Source of the DNA: Streptomyces sp. F63
GTDB lineage: Bacteria; Actinomycetota; Actinomycetes; Streptomycetales; Streptomycetaceae
Direction: 5' to 3'
Length of the DNA: 64,000 nt
NCBI RefSeq assembly: GCF_018070345.1
Contig: NZ_JAGPXX010000016.1
Location: 1 to 64,000 of the forward strand
A program made the position numbers and the translations under genes. Below, piece after piece: positions 34,897-43,887 of this stretch (positions are counted from its first letter, which is position 1; each line of letters starts with the position of its first letter). The notes beneath the pieces are model-generated. The model made no database searches, had not been told where the DNA came from, and saw only the letters and a list, made by a program, of their open reading frames with translations.

Positions 34897-35122
34897 GTCT
34901 GGACACTATCGCCCCGGGCCCGGTGGACCGAGATTTGTCCACAGAGGGTGTTCTGCTGATCACACAAAGGCCGTCCGCGCTTGATGCGTGGCCCAGAGGT
35001 GGACCGCGAGTGGCCTGAGGGGAGCTGTGCCGCCGGTCACCACTGCCCGGGAGGTGGCGGCTCTGGCGCAACGCCGAGAGCCGCCCTCTCCGGGCCGACT
35101 AGTTGCTCTCGGGCGACGACCC

Positions 35123-35329
35123 TCAGTGCCGACTAGCGAAGCGGACGAAGCCCTCCCAAGCGGACAAGGGCACGACAAGGCGCGGACCCTGGGCGTTCTT
35201 GGAGTCGCGCACCAGGATGGAGCCAGGTATGGCGGCGACCTCGACACAGGCGGGGCCGTCGTTGCTGCTGTGGCTGCTCTTGAACCACTGCGGCGCGGAT
35301 CCGTCTCCGACTGGGAGCTTGAGGGTCAT
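35123..35329 (-). CDS. DUF397 protein
   Basis: 68 residues from ATG 35329, GGAGAGAC upstream. Core motifs: WFKSSHSSNDGPACVEVA, ILVRDSKN, LSAWEGFVRF. Its ATG overlaps the last codon and stop of the degenerate XRE gene (ATGA), so the two were one coupled unit. The 226-bp gap to the methyltransferase gene holds nothing recognised. Confidence 0.85.
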   Translation of the reverse strand: MTLKLPVGDGSAPQWFKSSHSSNDGPACVEVAAIPGSILVRDSKNAQGPRLVVPLSAWEGFVRFASRH

Positions 35330-36240
35330 GTCTCTCCAAGTAGTTTCTCGATGAAGGCCATGGACTCGCGTGGTGTCAGGGCCTGGGCTCGGATGATCCC
35401 GTACCTCATCTCAAGGATCTGAACCTCTTTGGGGTCTGCGACAGTCGGCTGGACAGTTGTCCCTCCCAGTGCCCCAGAGTCTTACCCCCCCTTGAGTTTC
35501 AGGAGCTGCAGCTCGCCACCCATGCCCGCGTGCTCCTCGCGGTCCATTGGCATCACCTGGATGTCGACGTGGCGCAACTGCCCGATTTCCAGCAAGTGTT
35601 CGAGCTGGCGGCGCAGCACCATTCTGCCCCCAAGCGGGCGGCGAAGTGTCGCCTCTTCCTGGACGAAGCTGAAGATCGGTGCGGGCTGAAGATCGAAGAC
35701 ACCCTGGCGGGCCAGCCGAGCGGTCACCTGCCGCTCGATCATCTCGTCGGAAAGGATGGGGCGCCGCATGGCGAACAGCGCCCGGGCGTACTCCTCGGTT
35801 TGAAGCAGGCCGTGCATGTTGTGATCGCTGTAGGCCCCGATCTCGACCGCCTCTGCCTCCAGGCGCGCCAAGTCCCGAACCTTCTTTGGGTAGCGCGCTT
35901 CCGCCACGTCCTTCGCCATCGCGGCGATCTTGCCGCCGGCTTCCAGCACCTGGTCGGCGTTCTTGAGGAACTCCGGCTGCGGTACGCGGCGGGCGCGTTC
36001 CACCGAGGACACCAGATCCTCGCCGTATCCGATGGCCTTGCCCAGCTCCGACTGCTTGAGGCCCGCCGCCTCCCGCCCGTCGCGCCGGAACGAGCCTCGC
36101 CGGACGCCGAGTCCGGCCGCGGTCTGCTCCTCGTCAAAGCCCTGGCGGACCGCTGGGGGGTTACCACGGGGCCGGCGCCCCAGAAGAGCGTCTGGGCCGA
36201 ACTCGGCCTCGGCGTAGCGGACTTCGGCGAAAATCGGTGT
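35326..36240 (-). pseudogene. XRE/DUF5753 regulator with several frame defects
   Basis: The body (36012-35482) encodes the family sequence (LVSSVERARRVPQPEFL, NMHGLLQTEEYARALF, HVDIQVMPMDREEHAG). Three defects are visible. The helix-turn-helix start (RPRGNPPAVRQGFDEEQ, then AAGLKQSELGKAIGYGEDL) is open in frame but has no ATG, GTG or TTG. A GGGGGGG run at 35485-35491 leads to a stop, while the expected GKTLGHWEGQLSSRL continues one frame over. The original frame resumes near 35445 and finishes ADPKEVQILEMRYGIIRAQ...GET, with its stop overlapping the DUF397 start. Two compensating indels plus a lost start suggest decay, or base-calling errors. Confidence 0.7.
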
Positions 36241-36391
36241 ACGGGCGCTGCCCGGTGTTCCTAGGGTTCCGCCCGGAGCACCGGCAGCCGGGGAGGCGCC
36301 GCACGGCGTCGGAGGGGATCGCGGCTGCCCGGTCCACGGAGGCGGCCGCGGAGAGAGAGCCGGTCAGTCCGACACGACAGGAGCGCACTTC

Positions 36392-37228
36392 ATGAGCACC
36401 CACAACACCGGCATCCTTCAGGTCTCCGATGCCGTCACCCTCCACTACGAGAAGCGCGGCAGCGGGCCGGTGCTGCTGCTGATCCCCGGCGGGGCCGCCG
36501 ACGCCGGTCTGTACGCGGGAACGGCCGGTGACCTGGCGGCCGCCGGCTACACCGTCGTCGCGTACGACCCGCGCGGCCTCTCCCGCAGCACGCTCGACGG
36601 ACCGCTCACCGACCAGCGGGTGGCGGAGTGGGCCGATGACGCGCACGCGCTCCTCGAACGGCACTCCCCGGACGAACCGGCGTACGTCTTCGGCAGCAGC
36701 TCGGGCGCCATCGTCGCCCTCGATCTGCTGGCGCGGTACCCGGAGCGGCTGCGCCGGGTCGTCGCGCACGAACCGCCGCTGCTGGAGGTGCTGGAGGACC
36801 CCGCGCCGTACCGGGCGCTCTTCGCCGAGGTGCGCGACGTGTTCCGGAAGGAGGGAGCCGGCGCGGCGATGACGCGCTTCGCCGAAGGGCTGGGCGGACA
36901 ACGGGAGGAAGCGGAGGCGGCGACCGAACTGGCGCCCGAGATACGGGATATGGCGCCCCGGATGCACGCCAACCTCCCCGTTTTCCTGGAGCACATGCTG
37001 TACCCGTTCGCGACGACCCCGCCGGACGTCGAGGCATTGCGCCGTGCCGCCGAACGGCTGGTTCTGGCGGTCGGCCGTGACTCACGCGAGCAGATACCGC
37101 TGTCCGGGCCGGCGACGCGGCTGGCGCGGCTGCTCGGCACGGACGTCGCGGAGTTCCCGGGCGGGCACCTCGGCATCACCGAGCATCCGCGGGAGTTCGC
37201 TCAGCGCCTCCTGGCGGTGCTCGGCTGA
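36392..37228 (+). CDS. Alpha/beta hydrolase
   Basis: 278 residues from ATG 36392, CAGGAG nine bases upstream. Oxyanion region LLIPGGAADAG, nucleophile elbow FGSSSGAI (S103), acid region near LVLAVGRDSRE and catalytic His in FPGGHLGITEH. The cap is helical. The family covers esterases, epoxide hydrolases and haloperoxidases; the substrate cannot be told. Its end overlaps the convergent GNAT gene by 28 bp. Confidence 0.85.
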   Translation: MSTHNTGILQVSDAVTLHYEKRGSGPVLLLIPGGAADAGLYAGTAGDLAAAGYTVVAYDPRGLSRSTLDGPLTDQRVAEWADDAHALLERHSPDEPAYVFGSSSGAIVALDLLARYPERLRRVVAHEPPLLEVLEDPAPYRALFAEVRDVFRKEGAGAAMTRFAEGLGGQREEAEAATELAPEIRDMAPRMHANLPVFLEHMLYPFATTPPDVEALRRAAERLVLAVGRDSREQIPLSGPATRLARLLGTDVAEFPGGHLGITEHPREFAQRLLAVLG

Positions 37229-37818
37229 CAGCCGTAGGAGCTTCCTTCGTTGTCGCCGGGGCCCCGGTGTCCGCCCGCCTGCTGTGGCGGCCCGGCTTCA
37301 CGCCACTCGTCCTCGAGGATGCTGAACATCTCGGAGTCCCGCCAACCGTCCCGGATCAGCGCCGTGTGACGATGCCGTCCCTCCCATGTCATGCCCAGCT
37401 TGGCGAGAACCCGTGCCGATCCGAGGTTCCGCGGGTCACAGGTGGCATGGATGCGGTGAAGTCCCTGACCCGCGAACCCCTGCGCGAGCAGTCCCCGCCC
37501 GATCGCCGTTCCGACGCCCTGCGCCCAGAACCGCGGATGCAGGGCAAAGGTGATCTCACCTTGACGCTGCCTTCGGCTCCGGACGTGGAGCTCGCCCATG
37601 CCGACCACGGTGCCTTCAACCCGTGCCGTATATGCGAACCGTTGCTGAGGTGAGTGCGCCCAGGCGTCGACGGCGGTCGCCACGAACGCGCGCGTCTGCT
37701 CTTCGGTGTTCGGTCCCCAGGCCTGGAAGCGGCAGACCTGCGGGAGGGAAGCCCAGGAGTGGACGGCTCGCCAGTCTGCGAACTCGATCCTGTGCAAGGT
37801 CACCGAAGGCCGGGCCAT
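37201..37818 (-). CDS. GNAT acetyltransferase (RimJ/RimL type)
   Basis: 205 residues from ATG 37818 (no clear ribosome site). The RimJ/L-like fold shows as VTLHRIEFADWRAVHSW, GEITFALHPRFWAQGVGTAIGRGLL (acetyl-CoA loop) and HRIHATCDPRNLGSARVLAKLGM. Enzymes of this group acetylate ribosomal proteins or small amines. The last 35 residues are low complexity and read into the end of the convergent hydrolase gene. Confidence 0.8.
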   Translation of the reverse strand: MARPSVTLHRIEFADWRAVHSWASLPQVCRFQAWGPNTEEQTRAFVATAVDAWAHSPQQRFAYTARVEGTVVGMGELHVRSRRQRQGEITFALHPRFWAQGVGTAIGRGLLAQGFAGQGLHRIHATCDPRNLGSARVLAKLGMTWEGRHRHTALIRDGWRDSEMFSILEDEWREAGPPQQAGGHRGPGDNEGSSYGCQPSTARRR

Positions 37819-37978
37819 GAGCCGATCATGCCAGATACAGGCGTGTCGGCTCCCGGGGCAGCGCAGCGCAGGACTCCGAACGCAAGCGGCCGAAGCGCAG
37901 CCCGGCAGTCGCTCAGGGGGACGTGGCTCAGGCGGACGCGACTCAGCGGGCGGCCGGTGCAGCGGACACACTGGCGGC

Positions 37979-38473
37979 ATGCTGCGCCTGCGCGTTCTCA
38001 CCGACCCGGACCGTGACTGGCCGCTGTGGCGGGAGGTCCGTCTCGCCGCGCTGACCGATGCGCCACACGCGTTCAAGGCCCGGCTCGCGGACTGGGACCG
38101 GGGCGGCGAGGAGCGGTGGCGTGCGCGGCTCGGGACACCGGGTGCGTACAACGTCGTCGCGCTGCTGGACGACCGGGCCGTGGGAGTGGCCGGCGGACTC
38201 CCGGGTGACGGTGGCGGGCGCACCTGGGAGCTGCGTTCCGTGTGGGTCGGCCCCGAGGCGCGCGGCCGGGGCGTCGCGGACCGGCTGCTGGCGGCGGTCG
38301 AGCGGCAGGCCCGGCGGGCGGGCGCCACGCAACTGAAGCTGGCCGTGGTGCCCGGCAATGACGCGGCCGTCGAGCTCTACCGGCGGCACGGCTTCGTCGC
38401 CACGGGAGAGCGGGGAGACATCCTGCCCGACGGAGGGGCCCGGGAACAGGTGATGGCCAAGACGCTGCGCTGA
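37979..38473 (+). CDS. GNAT acetyltransferase
   Basis: 164 residues from ATG 37979. Motif A is clear: LRSVWVGPEARGRGVADRLLAAVERQA, then LKLAVVPGNDAAVELYRRHGFVATG. No Shine-Dalgarno is seen, so a leaderless transcript is possible. Small-molecule or protein N-acetylation is expected; substrate unknown. It is divergent from the other GNAT gene by 160 bp. Confidence 0.8.
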   Translation: MLRLRVLTDPDRDWPLWREVRLAALTDAPHAFKARLADWDRGGEERWRARLGTPGAYNVVALLDDRAVGVAGGLPGDGGGRTWELRSVWVGPEARGRGVADRLLAAVERQARRAGATQLKLAVVPGNDAAVELYRRHGFVATGERGDILPDGGAREQVMAKTLR

Positions 38474-38739
38474 CACGGCGGTTGTGACGGAGCGCTCCGC
38501 CGGTGGCTGTACAGCCCGGACGGCGGGCGACGAGCTGAGGGCTGCGATCGCGGTGCCGTCCGCCGATGTTGGGTCAAGAACCGCCGCCTGCCGCGTCCGC
38601 GCGATGGTGGCCGTCTGCGGCGAGCCGTTCCGTTCGCCGACCGTGAGACCGCGGAGTCTCCACAGCCCGTACCGGCGGTGCCACCGCCCCCACCGCCCAC
38701 TTGAGCAGACCCGCAGCAGTACCGGGGAGTTCGGCGCGG

Positions 38740-40719
38740 CTATCTGCGGAAGACCGTGATCGAGTGGCCGACCTGCCCGACCGGCCTGCTGCTGTCGACC
38801 AGTGCCGCCAGCCCGCCTTCCGCCTTCGCGAGCGAGGAGTTCGAGACGACGAGCACGCCGCGCACCCGGTCCGGCGGCACCTTGCGCGGATCGGACGCCT
38901 CGATCCCGTAGTGGGACGGGACTCCGCTGCCCTTGTAGACGAGCCAGATCCGCTCGCCCCGGTACCGCTTCCGCAGGTGGTCGGCGAGGAGCCGCAGATC
39001 CTGGCCCCAGTCGACGTTCGAGTCGTGCAGATGGCGGTGGGTGTTCGACGGCCCGCCGAACGCCTCGTTCGCGTACGGCAGGTAGTACGGGAACGTCCGC
39101 AGCGAGCTGACCGCGACGGACAGGAGCAACAGCCCGGCCGTCCCGGCACCGGCCCGCCGCCACGGTCCGGTGCGGCGGAGGAAGGGTGCACGGGTGGCAC
39201 CGGCGGCACTGGCGGCACCGGCCGACCAGGCCGCGCGGACCGTACCGGCCGACCAGACCGTACTGACCGCACCGGCCGCCGCGACCGCCAGCAGCATCGG
39301 CAGGAAGACGGCGTACCGGACGCCGAGGTCGCGGTCCCCGCTCATGGCCGCGAGCAGCAGCACGGCCGCCGGGACCAGCACGTACGGGGCCGCGGGCCGC
39401 AGCCGGGGGACAGTCACCATCGCCGGCGCCCCGGCCGCCCACAGCGCGAGCGCGCCGAGGGGCGTCTTCACCAGCAGCGCGGCCGGCAGGTAGTACCAGA
39501 GCGAACCGCTGTAGTGCCGCCCGAACAGGTAGCCCTCCCACCCCGCCCTCTCGAAGGCGAACTGGAGGAGCATCCCGTCCCGGAAGGGCTCGGGGAAGGG
39601 CAGCAGTCCGACCAGGCGCCCGCGCAGCCCGTGCGCGTCCGGCACGCTGTCGGGCGTCGTCCACCGCAACTGCGGATCGACGGCCAGGTAGGACGCCCAT
39701 ACGACGGCCACGCAGGCCAGGGCCAGGACGCCCGTCGCCAAGGCGGCCGGTCCGAACAGCCGGGCGGCGCGGGGGAGATGGGGGAGGCGGGAGCCCTCGG
39801 AGGCGGCGGAGCGCCCGGAGGCGGCGGAGTCCCGGGAGGCAGCCGGACCGCCCGGGCCGTCCCGGTCCCCGCGCGGCCGCCCCGAGGAGTGGTGGACGAC
39901 GGCCGACAGGGCGGCCAGGGGCAGCAGCACCGGCACGGCCACCAGCATGCTCATCTTCGTCGCCACGGCCGCGCCGAGCGCCGCACCGGCGAGCGGGAGG
40001 CCGAGCAGCGGCCGTCGCCGGGCCCGCCACAGCAGCCACACAGCCGTCAGCAGGAAACCGGCCGCCGGGACGTCGAGCGTGGCCAGCGAGCCGTGGGCGA
40101 TGACGTCGGGGGAGAACGTGTACAGGATCAGCGCCGCCAATCCGCCCACCGCACCGGCCAGATCGCGGGCGAAGACGAAGACGACAACACCGAACAGCAG
40201 GGTCAGTGCGATCACCGGAAGCCGCGCCAGCAGCATCAGCCGCCCCGGGTCGTTGCCCGACTCGTAGAGGAGACGCCGCCCGAGTTCCGTCTGACTGCCG
40301 TCGAATCCCGGTTCGAGGCGGGCGTCGGCGAAGGCCGTTCCGGTCGCGATGAGCAGTTTGCCCAGCGGCGGATGCTCGGGGTTGAACCGCAGGCTGTGCT
40401 CGCGCCGGTAGACCTCGGCCGTGCCGACGTACACGGGTTCGTCGATGGTCGGCGTCTGCCGTACGGCCGTCGTGACCATGGCGACCGCCATCTGTGCGAG
40501 CAGCGCGGTCACGAGGAGCGCGAGGACCCACCGGCGGTGCCGCCGCAGCCACGCCTCAACGCGCCCGCGGGGGCCGGGCGCTTCCCTGCCCGGCGCCGGG
40601 ACGGCCGCCGGATGCCCGCCGGCGACTTCCCCCACCGGCTCGCCCGCGGGCCCGTCCGCGGCCCCGGACCGCCCTTCGCTCTCCGCCGGGCCGAGAACCG
40701 GTCCCTGCCCCGGCGTCAT
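38740..40719 (-). CDS. GT39-like membrane glycosyltransferase
   Basis: 659 residues from ATG 40719. After a Pro/Gly-rich start and a basic patch, about ten membrane segments follow. The first extracytoplasmic loop has the catalytic acidic motif PTIDEPVYVG and the sugar-phosphate-lipid motif NPEHPPLGKLL typical of protein mannosyltransferase/ArnT-like enzymes. A later loop (DVDWGQ-like SNVDWGQDLRLLADHL) is common in actinobacterial members. It would transfer a sugar from a polyprenyl-phosphate donor to a protein or glycan outside the membrane. The Ser/Ala/Gly stretch near 290-330 is a disordered cytoplasmic loop. Confidence 0.75.
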   Translation of the reverse strand: MTPGQGPVLGPAESEGRSGAADGPAGEPVGEVAGGHPAAVPAPGREAPGPRGRVEAWLRRHRRWVLALLVTALLAQMAVAMVTTAVRQTPTIDEPVYVGTAEVYRREHSLRFNPEHPPLGKLLIATGTAFADARLEPGFDGSQTELGRRLLYESGNDPGRLMLLARLPVIALTLLFGVVVFVFARDLAGAVGGLAALILYTFSPDVIAHGSLATLDVPAAGFLLTAVWLLWRARRRPLLGLPLAGAALGAAVATKMSMLVAVPVLLPLAALSAVVHHSSGRPRGDRDGPGGPAASRDSAASGRSAASEGSRLPHLPRAARLFGPAALATGVLALACVAVVWASYLAVDPQLRWTTPDSVPDAHGLRGRLVGLLPFPEPFRDGMLLQFAFERAGWEGYLFGRHYSGSLWYYLPAALLVKTPLGALALWAAGAPAMVTVPRLRPAAPYVLVPAAVLLLAAMSGDRDLGVRYAVFLPMLLAVAAAGAVSTVWSAGTVRAAWSAGAASAAGATRAPFLRRTGPWRRAGAGTAGLLLLSVAVSSLRTFPYYLPYANEAFGGPSNTHRHLHDSNVDWGQDLRLLADHLRKRYRGERIWLVYKGSGVPSHYGIEASDPRKVPPDRVRGVLVVSNSSLAKAEGGLAALVDSSRPVGQVGHSITVFRR

Positions 40720-40963
40720 CGGCCGCTCGGCGAGCCGGGCCCTCCGACCGTGCCGCCGGACCGTCTACGTGTCCCGGGCCGGGCCGTGGGCCGGGGAGCG
40801 GGACCGACTCCCGGGCGGTGGTGAAGGCGATGCCAAGCGGTCATGACCCCACCCTCGCAAGCAACTCCCGCCCTCGCAGCCACTTCCGCGCACGGCGCGG
40901 ACGGGGGACGGCGACAGGGCCGCACGAGGAGGGAAGCCGCCCGGCCGCCCGGGCGGGAAGGGC

Positions 40964-42943
40964 TCACCGCGGAACGCTGTGCTCCCCCGGCCGTTGAGTC
41001 GGCAGAACACCCTGGTCGGCCAGCTTCGTCACCGCATCCGTGTGCTCGCGGATCAGGTAGTCCATGGCGTGCTGGCTCGTCGACTCGTACTCCAACTGCT
41101 CGCGGTAGAAGCGCAGCCGTTCCTCGCAGTCCTGGATCACCTCGCCCCAGGTACGGACCCAGACCCGGTACGAGGGCTGGTCGACAGCGCAGCCGGGTGC
41201 GCGTCCGCGCTGGTGGGCCATCTGCCGGAGGTTGTCGTCCACAGTGTTCCCGATCAGCCAGAAATCCCAGGTGACGCGGGTGTCGCGGAACCGGTCATCG
41301 CCCATCACCGCTTGGGCGTAGCCGCTGATCTGCCCCAGCTCGGCCATGCCGAGGAGCACGCTCGGCCGCTTGAGTTCGACCACGAGATGGTGGCGCTCCC
41401 CCTGCCGCTGCCGGCTCGCGCGGGACAGCATGAGGTCGACGATGCCCTTCCGGCCGTCCGCGCGGAGCACCGGTTCGCACGACGGGGCCTCCCTGCCGAG
41501 CAGGTGGCAGTGGCGCCGGAGGACTTCGTTCAGGCTGCGGTCACTGACATGCAGCCCGTACTCCTCGCCGAACACCCAGCACTCGTTCTCGAGGATGCGG
41601 TGGAGTTCCGTGCGCTCCTTGACGCGACCCTTGGCCTCGGGGTCGAAGACGAGATGCTCGAGCGCCGCCAGGAAGTCGAGCCTCCCCGAGGCTTTGGTGG
41701 ACGCCTTGATGAGAGAGGTGAGGGGCGTGCGGTCCAGGAGACGGGAGAGTTCCTCCTGCTCCTGCTGGGTCAGGGAGAAGACGTCCTCGACGATCCTGAG
41801 CACATCGCCCGGCTCATGGGTCAGGACGGACCGCAAGAAGGCCAGCGTCATCCTGCGTGTCCGCTTGTACTGGGGGAGATGGCGGACCACTGTCGTCGCC
41901 ACGGCGTCGAAGGTCTCCCGCTCGGCGCGCTCCCGGTTGTCGGCCGGCTCCCCCTTGTAGGGATAGATGCCGTCCGTGCGCCATTCGCTCACGAGTTCGC
42001 GCCGGCGTTCGTCGGCCCGGTCGCGGAAGTGGGCCCGCATCCGTTGCCGCGCGGCCGCCACCACCTCGGCCGTGGCGCCGTCCGGCAGCCAGTCGGCGAA
42101 GGTGAGGTCCCCCGCTTGGTCGTCCTCGAACCCCGGCCAGGAGAGGTAGGCCGTGAAATGGAAGCCGGGGGCTTGGATCTCGGGTTTGAGCTGGGCCACG
42201 GACATGCCGCGGCCGTCGCACAGGATGAGGGCGCGGGAGACGGGGCGTGCCCACTCGATCAGCTTGAGCTGGGCCGGTCCGTAGGCGCTGCCCGTCCCGG
42301 CCGGCACGTCGTAGGCCGCGACATGGACCTGCTCCGAGGACGGGTCGAGTCGCCGGCCGTCGTACTCGATGTGGATGTCCGGGTAGGCCTCCAGGTGCAG
42401 GGCGAACGCGGCGGTGAGCGTGGACATCGCCGTGCTGTCGGTCAGTTTGTGCAGCTCCTCGCCGCCGAATGCCTCGAAGACGGTTCCCGTCGAGCCCTCC
42501 GTCGGCTCGGGGTCACTGACGTCGAACTCGTCCATGGAGGTGCGGCCGGATTCGATGACCACACGCTGCCGCCCCTGTGGGCCGTCGCTCACGCTGGTCC
42601 ACCGCACCTCGCTGCCCAGGGCGAAGGCGCGGACCCGGCCGCGGCCGTTCTTACCGTGCAGCCTGCGCTTCTTCAACGGGCTGACCTGGGCGTGCCTCTT
42701 CCACGACACGCCGATGTGGCGGAAGCGGGCGTCGCAGTGCTCGGCGGCGATGCCCGTGCCGTCGTCGGCGACGGTCACCCGGGCCACGCCCCCCAGTTCG
42801 TTGCGCTCCAGTTCGACGGCGACATGCTCGGCGTCGGCGTCCAGAGCGTTCCAGATCAACTCCTCCACGGCACCCACGGGATTGCGCAGCCGCGCGAGTT
42901 CCGCGACGTGATCCCGGCCGATCGTCAGCCGCAGCTTCACCAT
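40964..42943 (-). CDS. GHKL ATPase fused to a C-terminal PD-(D/E)xK-like nuclease domain
   Basis: 659 residues from ATG 42943 (AAGGG upstream). The N-terminus is a MORC/MutL-like GHKL ATPase: N box EELIWNALDADA, G1 box VADDGTGIA, G2 region GKNGRGRVRAF. The middle is helical. The C-terminus resembles Shedu (DUF4263) nucleases: ENECWVFGEEYGLHVSD, IVDLMLSRAS (D503) and VVELKRPS (E523, K525), then GQISGYAQAV. Prokaryotic MORC-like ATPases are known from restriction-modification and defence contexts. A conflict system protein acting on invading DNA is the best guess. It lies 6 kb from a restriction-modification pair. It appears to be a single-gene unit. Confidence 0.7.
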   Translation of the reverse strand: MVKLRLTIGRDHVAELARLRNPVGAVEELIWNALDADAEHVAVELERNELGGVARVTVADDGTGIAAEHCDARFRHIGVSWKRHAQVSPLKKRRLHGKNGRGRVRAFALGSEVRWTSVSDGPQGRQRVVIESGRTSMDEFDVSDPEPTEGSTGTVFEAFGGEELHKLTDSTAMSTLTAAFALHLEAYPDIHIEYDGRRLDPSSEQVHVAAYDVPAGTGSAYGPAQLKLIEWARPVSRALILCDGRGMSVAQLKPEIQAPGFHFTAYLSWPGFEDDQAGDLTFADWLPDGATAEVVAAARQRMRAHFRDRADERRRELVSEWRTDGIYPYKGEPADNRERAERETFDAVATTVVRHLPQYKRTRRMTLAFLRSVLTHEPGDVLRIVEDVFSLTQQEQEELSRLLDRTPLTSLIKASTKASGRLDFLAALEHLVFDPEAKGRVKERTELHRILENECWVFGEEYGLHVSDRSLNEVLRRHCHLLGREAPSCEPVLRADGRKGIVDLMLSRASRQRQGERHHLVVELKRPSVLLGMAELGQISGYAQAVMGDDRFRDTRVTWDFWLIGNTVDDNLRQMAHQRGRAPGCAVDQPSYRVWVRTWGEVIQDCEERLRFYREQLEYESTSQHAMDYLIREHTDAVTKLADQGVLPTQRPGEHSVPR

Positions 42944-43072
42944 CGATGCGTGCCCTTCCCCGTGGTCCCGTGTCCGTGCGGGCGGGAAGGCCGGTGCGTG
43001 GGTCTTCTCCCCCCACGGGTTACAACTCGGATGTTCGGAACAAGTCACTGGGAGTTTCCGTACGGTGTGGTC

Positions 43073-43690
43073 TCAGATGCGCAGTTCGGCCGGGAAGCCC
43101 GTCCACCGCAGTTCTGGTGGCAGGTGCCCCGTGTCGTTGTAGAGGAGCACGGAGGCCGGGCGGCCCGGGGCGTGACGGATCACCGTGAGGGCGGCGTTGG
43201 CGTGGTTGAGTCCGATCCAGCGCCAGTCGGGGGCGTCGAGGGCGGCGCGGACCAGCCAGCTGATCAGGAAGGTGTGCGTGACGACCAGTTCGTGGCGCGG
43301 CTCGGCACCGTCCACCGGCCCGGTGAACCGCCGAAGGGCTTCGCGGGCCAGGGCCGGTCCGTTCTCCCGCTCCTCCGCCGGGAATCCGGAGAGTCGGTCG
43401 AGCAGGAGATCCGCGGAGTCCGGCGGCAGTTCCTCGCGGCGCGGTACGTGGGGCACGTAATCGCCGGCCGGCTCACAGCGATGCACGGGAACGCCGTCCA
43501 CCTGTGCGGCGATCAGCCGGGCGGTCTGCGCCGCGCGGGGCAGCGGGCCGTGGTGGATCACCGAGACTGGGCAGCTCCGCAGCCGCTTGCCGAGAGCCGT
43601 CGCCTGGCGGCGGCCGTTCTCGGTCAGGGTGCTCTCGTCCGGGGACGCCTCGCCGTGCCGGGTCAGCCAGAGGTAGCGATCAGCCGCCAT
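43073..43690 (-). CDS. Histidine phosphatase superfamily protein
   Basis: 205 residues from ATG 43690, with CCAGGAGAGCGAC upstream. The phosphohistidine motif is LTRHGEASPDES, followed by GPLPRAAQTA and the second histidine in VVTHTFLISWLV. It belongs to the phosphoglycerate mutase-like phosphatases; the substrate is unknown. Confidence 0.85.
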   Translation of the reverse strand: MAADRYLWLTRHGEASPDESTLTENGRRQATALGKRLRSCPVSVIHHGPLPRAAQTARLIAAQVDGVPVHRCEPAGDYVPHVPRREELPPDSADLLLDRLSGFPAEERENGPALAREALRRFTGPVDGAEPRHELVVTHTFLISWLVRAALDAPDWRWIGLNHANAALTVIRHAPGRPASVLLYNDTGHLPPELRWTGFPAELRI

Positions 43691-43782
43691 GTCGCTCTCC
43701 TGGTGGATGGTGATGATCTCGCCTTGACGGGATGGACGCGGCCCTCGTCGCCCCGGTTGCGGTTCGGGAGCGGAATAACGCT

Positions 43783-43826
43783 CCGCCGCTCCCTCCCCGG
43801 TTCCGTCGGCAGGGAGGGAGCGGCGG
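43783..43826 (-). terminator. Terminator of the GMC oxidoreductase operon
   Basis: Perfect 15-bp stem (43783-43797 with 43812-43826) and a 14-base loop, about 60 bases past the last gene of the four-gene operon. Confidence 0.8.
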
Positions 43827-43887
43827 CTCGGTCAGGTGTACGGCTGCGGGGTTCGCTCCGTTCGGCCGGACGCCGACCGCTCCGGGG

